A stretch of DNA of 64,000 bases from Perognathus longimembris pacificus. Its lineage: Eukaryota > Chordata > Mammalia > Rodentia > Heteromyidae. Below the pieces are notes generated by a model. It was given only the letters and a program-made list of their open reading frames with translations. It had not been told where the DNA came from and made no database searches. Positions 57,110-64,000 of the stretch are shown in pieces (positions within the stretch are counted from its first letter, which is position 1; every line of letters starts with the position of its first letter). A program made the position numbers and the translations under genes. Where the stretch lies: positions 40,227,562 through 40,291,561 of the forward strand of contig NC_063168.1 of the NCBI RefSeq assembly GCF_023159225.1, written 5' to 3'.

Positions 57110-57307
57110 ATTTTTTTTTTTTGCCAGTCCTGGGGCTTGAACTCAGGACCTGGGCAATGTCCCTGAACTTCTTTTGCTCCAGGCTAGCACTCTACCACTT
57201 GAGCCACAGTACCACTTCTGGCTTTTTCTGTTTATGTGGTACTGAGGATTTTAACCCAGGGCTTCATGCATACTGTGTAAGCTCTACCACTAAGCTACAT
57301 TCCCAGC
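57110..57307 (-). repeat. IDL-Geo dimeric SINE
   Basis: Reverse dimer with a T13 tail start; mildly diverged near GTACTGAGGATTTTAACCC. Confidence 0.9.
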
Positions 57308-57990
57308 CTAACCTATTATTCTTAATAGTTTGGGGGTTTTTTTGTTGTTGTTTTCAAAATTCCTTTTCCCAATTTCAGATTCTGTTATACTTCTGGAAAA
57401 TGAAAAAGAAACATTTTGAGATTAAGTTATTTTAAGCACAACACACTAAAAAGCTCTTCCACCAGAACCCTTCAGAAGTACACTTATCTGTTTGGAAGTC
57501 AGCATGGCCAAGATCTCCACCAAGACTCCACCAAGTGAAGCCACACTAACAAAACTGATTGCAGCTAAGACAGAGGGAGAAATGGCTTGAAAACAAACCA
57601 AGGTACTAAAGAAACTGGAGGCAATTTGAACTCTGAAGCATAGAGCCATCTCACAGAGACTTCACTTGTGAGAATACACTGGAACTTTGAGAGGTTGGGA
57701 ACCAAAATGACTCCTAGCTCAGATAGTAAGGATTTTAATTTTAGTAAAAATATAGAAAGAAACTTCATTTTAACTACTGAAACTCTGGGAACCCTTCCAT
57801 ATACAACATTTTCCTTTTTCTATGAGAACATATATGTAGGAAGTCTCATAATTAATATTTGTATACCTCTGACTGAAAATGTTTCTCTTGAATCACCGAG
57901 AGAGACTACTTTGAGAATTCACAGGAAATATTAACTAAAAGCTAGGGAATCTGCAATGTTTTTAATAGACTAGAGGGTTTTTGGTTGATG
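57308..57990. other. ACYP2 intronic sequence
   Basis: No repeat recognised. Open frames at 57446-57934 on both strands have no family resemblance. Confidence 0.45.
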
Positions 57991-57992
57991 TG

Positions 57993-58195
57993 TTGTTTTT
58001 GGGGGCGGGGAGGGGTAGGGGGGGTGTTGGTGGGTGTGGGTTGTCTGGACCTGGGAGCTGCCTCTGAGCTTTTTTGCTACTACTACCAGAATTACAGTTT
58101 CACTTCTGGCTTTTTAGTGCTTGATTAGAGATACGAATCTGATGGAGTTTCCTGCCCAGGCTGGCTTATCTCAGCCTCACTATTGTAGCTAGCTA
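57993..58195 (-). repeat. B1-like/Geo composite SINE, degraded
   Basis: G-rich tail (GGGGCGGGGAGGGG), CTTGATTAGAGATACGAATC linker and TTTCCTGCCCAGGCTGGC. Confidence 0.75.
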
Positions 58196-58386
58196 CAATA
58201 GACTAGTATTTTGTTTTCTTTTGTTTTAACTGTCAATAAAAACCACAATCAGTAAATTCAAGGAAAATCCATGAGTTTTTTGCTGTCAAAGACAAACCAG
58301 ACCCACATTATATAGAAAAATTCTATCTCTGTGATTAAAAAAATAACTGGAAAAATGGCAAAAATAAACAGATTGTATTGACTTAC

Positions 58387-58403
58387 CATTCTGAAGCAAA
58401 CAC
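58387..58403 (-). CDS. ACYP2: ACYP2 17-nt microexon with catalytic Arg-23
   Basis: Minus strand: GTGTTTGCTTCAGAATG. The acceptor CTTTCTTTTATGCAG has a strong pyrimidine tract, and the donor is the consensus GTAAGT (58386-58381). With one G from the previous exon it reads G-V-C-F-R-M, and the following exon continues Y-T-E. This recreates the acylphosphatase active-site loop G-V-x-F-R, whose arginine (Arg-23 in the muscle enzyme) binds the phosphate. The exon starts after the first base of a Gly codon and ends in phase 0, so skipping it would remove 17 nt, lose the catalytic Arg and shift the frame. It is far too short for ORF-based detection. The upstream exon should encode the K-S-V-D-Y-E-V-F-G-R-V-Q segment; I do not find it before 64000. 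Confidence 0.92.
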
Positions 58404-58654
58404 CTGCATAAAAGAAAGATAAGAAAAAATGTAAGCATTTGTACCTTTACCTTTTCAAACTTCACTGAGACTTAAAAAAAAGTAGTTCACTTCTGTTCAA
58501 GTTGTTCATAAAATTATGAGTAATAATGCCTTTACACCTAAGTTTCCACAATCTTTCAACTAAACTATTGCAAGCACTTCCTCGACAGATGTCCCTGCTT
58601 CCAGTAAGGCCTCCTAGAAGGTACGCTTCAGAAATCAGCCACATTGGTTTTCTT
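58404..58654 (-). other. ACYP2: ACYP2 intron upstream of the microexon
   Basis: Carries the acceptor tract of the microexon (58404-58432). No repeat recognised before the L2 copy. Confidence 0.7.
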
Positions 58655-58900
58655 AAGTAAAATCAAATCACTTCCTCCCCCAGCTTCCAATGCTCTAGTG
58701 ATTCCCCATCACACTCAAAATAAAATGAATTCTGGTTTCCAAGTTCTCCGTGCTCCTTCCCAATGCTTCTCCCTCATCTCTTGGCACCTTGGTCTTCACT
58801 CATTCCTGCAGCCAACCTCTGGGCCTCTTTGGGCCCCTTAAACATGCCACAGGGATTCCCTCTTCATGGCCTTTTACCAGAATGTTAGTCTGTTAGACCA
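58655..58900 (+). repeat. L2 LINE fragment
   Basis: Good L2 order: AATGCTCTAGTGATTCCCCA, GTGCTCCTTCCCAATGC, CAGCCAACCTCTGGGCCTC, AAACATGCCACAGGGATTC. Confidence 0.78.
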
Positions 58901-59056
58901 TCTAGGAACAGGAATCTCAAACTGAAACAGGATATGGTGGCTATTGTTTCTGTACGTTCTTGTTTAAATTAATGTGCACAGATTAAATTGAAATATTCAT
59001 AGTTTTAAATTTAAGAGTATTTGTAACTATTATTAATAAGACTACATACACACATA

Positions 59057-59322
59057 TTGGCAGTACAGGGGTTTGAACTCTGGGCCTTGTGCTTGCTAGG
59101 CTGGTGCTCTATCACTTGAGCCACTCTGCCATCCCTTTCTGTGAGTTATTTTTGAGATGGGGGTCTCACTTTATGACTGGACTGCCCTGGGTCACTGGGT
59201 AACAGGCACAAGACACTTCACCTAGCTACTAGTAGGTTGAGATGAGTCTTGCAAACTTTTTACCCCAAATTTCTACCTCCCAAGTAGCTAGGATTATAGG
59301 CTTAAGCCATTGTACCCAGCCC
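59057..59322 (-). repeat. ID-like plus B1-like composite SINE
   Basis: Reverse ID-like unit (GGGTTTGAACTCTGGGCC, GCTTGCTAGGCTGGTGC), then B1-like units ending AGTAGCTAGGATTATAGGC. It differs from the Geo-tailed composites because the tail is ID-like. Confidence 0.7.
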
Positions 59323-59431
59323 TATGTTTAAAATCTTAAAATAGTAGCACTGAAGAATTCATTTAAGTTTAAGAAGCTAATTTAGGTTAATTCTAGGCTA
59401 AATTCATTCTGACTGACAAACTAGATAAGTG

Positions 59432-59480
59432 TTACTCATTACTTTAGGCAATGTGACAATGTGAAAAAACTCAATACATA
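59432..59480. repeat. 49-bp direct repeat, copy 1
   Basis: Identical to 59614-59662 (TTACTCATTACTTTAGGC start), offset 182 bp. Confidence 0.95.
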
Positions 59481-59529
59481 AATCTTAGAATTTAAAAATT
59501 TAAGACTAGCTTATCTGAATAAAGTTAGT

Positions 59530-59613
59530 TTGCCTTTTTTTGTTTTTGTCAGTTGTAAGGCTTGAACTCTTGGCCTGGGAGGTATCCCTGAGCTCTTTTG
59601 CTCAAGGCTAGCA
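59530..59613 (-). repeat. Truncated Geo-type SINE monomer
   Basis: Reverse right-monomer end (TTTGTCAGTTGTAAGGCTTG, TTTTGCTCAAGGCTAGCA) that stops abruptly at the second 49-bp repeat. Confidence 0.75.
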
Positions 59614-59662
59614 TTACTCATTACTTTAGGCAATGTGACAATGTGAAAAAACTCAATACATA
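59614..59662. repeat. 49-bp direct repeat, copy 2
   Basis: Exact second copy of 59432-59480; it replaces the missing remainder of the SINE. Confidence 0.95.
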
Positions 59663-59825
59663 TTTAATCGAAATTTAAGTTGTCCTGGTTATCTATCTGA
59701 TACTTGGAGATGGTAACCATGTAGATCAGTCTTCCTGTAGTGTGTCTTTTGGGGTCACTACTTGAGAAAGGATATTAAATGTAATAATTACATTTAAAAA
59801 TTTTATTCACTAAAAAACATCTATG

Positions 59826-60083
59826 GCTGAGCTAGGCGCCAGGGCCTCACATCTATAATCCTAGCTATTCAGGAGGCTGTGAATCATGGTTGGAAGCCAG
59901 CCTGGCAGAAAAGTCCCCAAGAGACCCTTCTCTGTAATTAACTACTCAAATCCAAAACAAACAAACAACAACACCAAAAACAGAAATGACACTGTGGCTC
60001 AAAGTGGTAGGGTACTAGCCTTGAGCAAAAGAGATCAGAGGTAGCTCCCAGGCCCCAAGTTCAAGCCCCACAACTGACAAATA
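59826..60083 (+). repeat. B1-like/Geo composite SINE
   Basis: Composite with an internal (CAAA) run between head and tail. Confidence 0.88.
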
Positions 60084-60423
60084 AAAAAACCCTATGGCAG
60101 CTACTGTTTGTTGCATATACAAAATTCATTCTCCTCTTCTTCCATCTTACATAACTCTGATTTCACTTGGTAAAAGCCAATATGACCTCCTGTGTTTCCC
60201 AGGGTTTTTATTATAGGGTGGTCAATGAGCGCCTCATTGGTTGAGTTTTTCAGGAAAGCTCTTCCAAAGGGACTCACTCAGCCAAGGGGACTGCACCAGA
60301 ATCCTCTCTCTTCTTGACCTTATATGAATCTAACGACTGGAGTTACAGCAGCCACATTGAAATCATGAAGGAAAGGCCACAAAATCAGAGACTTTGGGTT
60401 TGACTTCCTAAATTGGTTGGTTG

Positions 60424-60660
60424 TTTTGTTTTTGCTAGGGTTTGAACACAGGGCCTCTACCAATTAAGCCACACCATCCATCCTTTCTGCTTTGGCTATT
60501 TTTAGATACAATCTCACTTTTTCCCCATGCTGGCCTGGACCACAATCTTCCTACCATAGCTGAGGTGACAATAAAAGCCCAGGTCTCATTGAATGAGATG
60601 GAGGTTTCAGGAACTTTTTGCCTGGACTTGTCTTGAATCATGTTCCTCCAGATCTCGGCC
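60424..60660 (-). repeat. ID-like/B1-like composite SINE, degraded
   Basis: AGGGTTTGAACACAGGGCC, CCAATTAAGCCACACC, CCCCATGCTGGCCTGG blocks in reverse. Confidence 0.6.
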
Positions 60661-60667
60661 TCTTATT

Positions 60668-60890
60668 AGTGTGTGTGCTGCTGTTTGAACTCAAAGCCTG
60701 GGCTCTGTCCCTACACTTTTTGTGCTTAAGGCTTGTGCTTTACCACTTGAGTCACAGCTCCATTTCTGCCTTTTTCTGATGAGTTTATTGGAGGTAAGAG
60801 TCTCACAAACTTTCCTCTCCAGGGTGGCTTCTAGCTGTAATTCTCAGATCTCAGCCTCTTGAGTAGCTAGGATTATAGGCATAAATCACC
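60668..60890 (-). repeat. B1-like/Geo composite SINE
   Basis: Reverse composite: TACCACTTGAGTCACAGC, GGAGGTAAGAGTCTCAC, AGTAGCTAGGATTATAGGC. Confidence 0.88.
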
Positions 60891-60894
60891 AGTT

Positions 60895-61100
60895 TTGTGT
60901 TTTTGGTTTTTTGCCAGACCTGGGGCTTGAACTCTGGGCCTGGGGACTGTCCCTGGCTTCTTTTTATCAAAGGCTAGCACTCTACCACTTGAGCCACAGC
61001 ACCACTTCCAGCTTTTTCTGTTTTTGTGGTACTGAGGAATTGAACCCAGGTGCCATGCATGCTAGGCAAGAACTCTACCACTAAGCCACATTCCCAGCCC
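60895..61100 (-). repeat. IDL-Geo dimeric SINE
   Basis: Reverse dimer abutting SINEs on both sides. Confidence 0.9.
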
Positions 61101-61250
61101 TTTTTCTTGGGTCAGAGACCATAACTCAAACTCAGTACCTGGCTCAGTGGCTGGCAGTCTAACATCTGAGCCACATCTCCACCCTTTACCTCAGCCTCCT
61201 GAGTAGCTAAGATTACAAGTAACTCCTGGCAACCATCTACCCTGCCCTGA
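61101..61250 (-). repeat. B1-like/Geo composite SINE, shortened
   Basis: AACTCAAACTCAGTACCTGG, CATCTGAGCCACATCTCC, CCTCAGCCTCCTGAGTAGC in reverse; the linker is deleted. Confidence 0.7.
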
Positions 61251-62466
61251 CTCCTCCACATGGACACACAGTGGCTTACTGATGGGTAAACTTTAGGAGA
61301 AGCATGCATAGGCTAGGTGCTTCGTCTCCTCCCCTCTGGGAGCAAGGTACCCTCAGGACTAAACCGTTTTGGGGATATTTAATTCTGCAATACAGATATT
61401 TAAGAGCCACATTCCCCAAACTCCACTCTCCGGTCTTCCTTCTCAATAAATCACATAACAGAAAAAGGTATTATTTATGGAGCCCCTCAAATACTACCTA
61501 TTTTAAATACTTAGAAGAAATGTATGTCAAGGAGTCTCAAGACCTCCAGCTTGTTAATTTTGAGAAGCACTGTGCCATGTGGAAATCAAGTATGTCAAGC
61601 TCTATCACCCCCCTGACATATTCCAGGCTCTTTTTGATAAACTAATTCATCAGCAATGGCTGGAGCACAGCACTCAGGTCAGGGCCTCTGTTGGAGAACA
61701 TGCTTTGTATGGGCTTTCAGGGTCCTGCACTGCTTCCGCCTGGCTTGCTAAAGAGAAGAGAGGCTGATGTGACACACTGCTCTGGAAACTAGAGCAGACA
61801 TCAGCCCTTCAGTCATGAACAACACAGTCAAGGCTCAGTCAGCTGCAACTATTCCTCACTTTGTGGGAAGATGGATCAGTAGGAAACCTGAGGTGAATAT
61901 GTACAATGCAAATGCACTTTAAATCTACAAAGAAACATTGGTATTTCAAGAAACCATATGAATTTTTAAATGTCAGGGAGGAAAATCAAAATTTTCACAA
62001 TTTGATAAACCCCTTCATCTGGGATCTCACTGCATACATAAATTTTGAGTGCAGAAGGTAATTTACTCACCAGTTTAAAAAGCATTCCTTAATGATTTTT
62101 TAATGACTTTCACTGTCAGAAAAGCTTTGCTTATAAGGAATGAAATTCTGCCTCACTCAGCCTTTCCCCATGACCCAAGATCTGGTCCCAGGAGCCACAC
62201 ACAAGGCATCATTAATATAGCTGAAACTGCCTCACACCAGTATCCCTTCTTAGAACTATCTCCAGGCACTTCCATGTAATTTAAGACATACTGAAGGTCT
62301 CACCAGAGGCACAGCCCTGAAGGGAACAAGACACCAGCCTGACCTTCAAAATATCATATCTATTGTTTAGTGAGAGACACAGTCATGTGTATACTATAGT
62401 TATTTGAATAACTAATGCAGTGGAAAGCAGAATGGGTAGACAGAAGCAAAAATAAGAAGTATAATG
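61251..62466. other. ACYP2 intronic sequence
   Basis: About 1.2 kb with no repeat or exon identified. Open frames at 61304-61767 show no family resemblance. Confidence 0.4.
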
Positions 62467-62575
62467 GAGTCAAGCATTGGTGGCTCTTGCCTATATTTTT
62501 AGCCACTGAGGGAGGATGAGATCTGAGGATCTGAGTCTCTTATTTTAAAAGTTCACCAGCAAAAAGCTGGAACTG
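62467..62575 (+). repeat. B1-like SINE fragment
   Basis: AAGCATTGGTGGCTCTTGCC, GATGAGATCTGAGGATC, then AAGTTCACCAGCAAAAAGC. Confidence 0.7.
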
Positions 62576-62611
62576 AGAAAAACTGACATTGTCCAAAACA
62601 AAGTGTACTTG

Positions 62612-63150
62612 AGTTGGGCACCAGAGGTTCACACCTGTAATCCTAGCTACTTAGGTGGCTGAAATCTGAGGATCATGGTTCAAAGCCAGCCTGGGTAAGA
62701 AAGTCCATGAGACTCTTTTTTTTTTTTTTTTTTTTTGGCCAGTCCTAGGCCGTCAACTCAGGGCCTGAGCACTGTCCCTGGCTTCTTTTTTGCTCAAGGC
62801 TAGCACTCTGCCACTGAGCCATAGCGCCACTTGAACTTAGGGCCTGAGAACTGTGCCTGGCTTCTTTTTGCTCAAGGCTAGCACTCTGCCACTTGAGCCA
62901 CAGCGCCACTTCTGGCCATTTTCTATATATGTGGTGCTGGGGAATTGAACCCAGGGCCTCATGTATACGAGGCAAGCACTCTTGCCACTAGGCCATACCC
63001 CCAGCCCCTCCATGAGACTCTTATCTCCAAGTAACCACCAGAAAACTGGAAGTGGCACTGTGGCTCAAAGTGGTAGAGGGCTAGCCTTGAGTAAAAGAGC
63101 TCAGGGACAGTGCCCAGACCCTGAGTTCAAGCCCAATGACCAACAACAAA
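62612..63150 (+). repeat. B1-like/Geo composite SINE split by an IDL-Geo copy
   Basis: Head 62612-62717 and remainder 63009-63150 rejoin at TCCATGAGACTCTT, which is duplicated around the inner SINE. Confidence 0.92.
62718..63008 (-). repeat. Trimeric SINE: right monomer partly duplicated
   Basis: Reverse IDL-Geo with an extra copy of most of the right monomer: the GGCCTGAGCACTGTCCCTGG to GCCACTTG block recurs about 70-75 bp later. Perfect 14-bp duplications at 62704-62717 and 63009-63022. Confidence 0.93.
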
Positions 63151-63230
63151 AAAAGGAAATGTACTCATTACCTCATTTATTAACCTCTCTGTATATCACC
63201 TTTATAATAACAATTAAAAACAATAAAATA

Positions 63231-63431
63231 GGGCTGGGAATGTGGCTTAGTGGTAAAGTGCTCGTCTTATATACATGAAGTCCTGGGTTCCAGTCCTCAG
63301 CACCACATATATGGAAAAAGCCGGAAGTGGCACTGTGGCTCACGTGGTAGAGTGCTAACCTTGAGCAAAAAGAAGCCTGGGACAGTGCTCAGGCCCTGAA
63401 TTCAAGCCCCAGGACTGGAAAAAAAAAAACA
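63231..63431 (+). repeat. IDL-Geo SINE, older subfamily
   Basis: ATGTGGCTTAGTGGTAAAGTG variant with an A11 tail. Confidence 0.92.
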
Positions 63432-63618
63432 CCAAAAACAAAACAAACAAACAAAAACCCACCTGTGACCTATCTGCCATAGTTCTCTCTGTCAACATCC
63501 TTTCCCACAATCTGTAAAAGAAAGGCTCCATGCAGGAGACAAACCTTCACTATTTTTACCACCACCCTGGTACACTGCCTCAAACTACAAAAACTGTATA
63601 TACAAAATCAAAGGATAG
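63432..63618. other. ACYP2 intronic sequence
   Basis: Nothing identified beyond the (CAAA) tail of the preceding SINE. Confidence 0.35.
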
Positions 63619-63857
63619 GGCTGGGACTATGGCTTAGTGTTAGAGTGCTCACCTTGCTTGCATGAAGCCCTGGGTTCAATTCCTCAGCACCATAAAACAG
63701 AAAAGACCGGAAGTGGCGCTCTGGCTCAAGTACATGGTAGAGTGCTAGCTTTGAGCAAAAAAAGGAAGCCAGGGACAGTGCTCAGGCCCCAAGTCCCAGC
63801 CCCAGGATTGGCAAAAAAATAAAATAAAAGAAGAAGAAGAAGCAATAATAAAAGAAA
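63619..63857 (+). repeat. IDL-Geo dimeric SINE
   Basis: Dimer with an extended (GAA) and A-rich tail, flanked by AAATCAAAGG(A/T)TA near 63606 and 63860. Confidence 0.9.
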
Positions 63858-63872
63858 AAGAAATCAAAGGTT

Positions 63873-63965
63873 AAGTGGAGGTGTGACTCAAATTGGTAGA
63901 GTTCTGGCCTTGAGCAAAAAGAGCTCAGAGGCAGTACACAGGCCTGGAGTTCAAATCCCATGATG
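63873..63965 (+). repeat. Geo-type SINE monomer
   Basis: Right-monomer sequence alone (GGAGGTGTGACTCAAATTGG, GGCCTTGAGCAAAAAGAGC), followed by a GA-rich tract to the window end. Confidence 0.75.
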
Positions 63966-64000
63966 AGAGAGAAAGAGAGAAGGGGAGGGAGAGGGAGAAG

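Larger units (their letters stand above)
62576..63228 (+). repeat. LINE-1 tail split by nested SINEs
   Basis: ACTGACATTGTCCAAAACAA before and GAAATGTACTCATTACCTC...AACCTCTCTGTATATCACC after together make one LINE-1 3' end. The SINE complex 62612-63150 separates the halves. Confidence 0.7.

Noticed and set aside
1..64000. CRISPR array, operon, phage or integron
   Set aside because: All regularly repeated sequence is explained by SINEs, microsatellites or small tandem duplications in a mammalian intron.
58404..64000. First coding exon of ACYP2
   Set aside because: I looked on the minus strand for a segment encoding the VDYEVFGRVQG-type sequence with a donor leaving one base, and did not find it.

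Overview
This is mammalian, specifically rodent, intronic DNA. The dominant repeat is a dimeric SINE (about 30 copies). Its left monomer resembles the tRNA-Ala-derived ID element. Its right monomer runs from a GCCAGAAGTGG-type start to a CCAGGACTGGCAAAA-type end. This matches my recollection of IDL-Geo, reported only from Geomyoidea (kangaroo rats, pocket mice, pocket gophers), so a heteromyid or geomyid rodent is the best inference. A second abundant family joins a B1/7SL-like head to a tail very like the same right monomer. LINE-1 3' ends, LTR-retrotransposon LTRs and ancient MIR, L2 and MER5 copies fill much of the rest. There is no prokaryotic or viral gene organisation and no long intact protein-coding ORF apart from LINE-1 remnants.

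The one cellular gene I can support is ACYP2 (muscle-type acylphosphatase), on the minus strand. Two coding exons are visible. A 17-nt microexon at 58387-58403 encodes V-C-F-R-M and carries the catalytic arginine. A 110-nt exon at 56275-56384 encodes the GWVKNTSKG segment with the catalytic asparagine. Both have consensus splice sites and their phases join cleanly. The first coding exon should lie beyond 64000 and the last below position 1; I found neither here. Positions 1-56274 would therefore be one long ACYP2 intron, 56385-58386 the intron between the two exons, and 58404-64000 the start of the upstream intron.

Layout. 1-2.5 kb: LINE-1 remnants with SINEs. 2.5-14.6 kb: scattered SINEs and mostly unrecognised intronic sequence. 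14.9-18.8 kb: a LINE-1 tail hit by SINEs, a solo LTR (16403-16897) and an old LINE-1 ORF2 fragment. 20.7 kb: a 3'-truncated U2 snRNA retropseudogene with a perfect 17-bp target-site duplication. 22.2-25.7 kb: two LINE-1s, one keeping a 338-codon ORF2 C-terminal frame. 28-36 kb: sparse repeats and a pair of MaLR-like LTRs. 37.1-39.5 kb: a full-length RPS3A processed pseudogene broken by a SINE and by a second SINE that itself contains a LINE-1. 39.6-54.8 kb: SINEs, microsatellites, an inverted LINE-1 tail pair, a solo ID element and two more LTRs. 55-64 kb: the ACYP2 exons amid dense SINEs, ending in three-deep nesting at 62.6-63.2 kb.

No novel multi-gene system is visible. The most informative items are the catalytic microexon, the tailless U2 retrocopy, the layered RPS3A pseudogene, several exact local duplications at insertion junctions, and the sharing of one 3' module by two SINE families.
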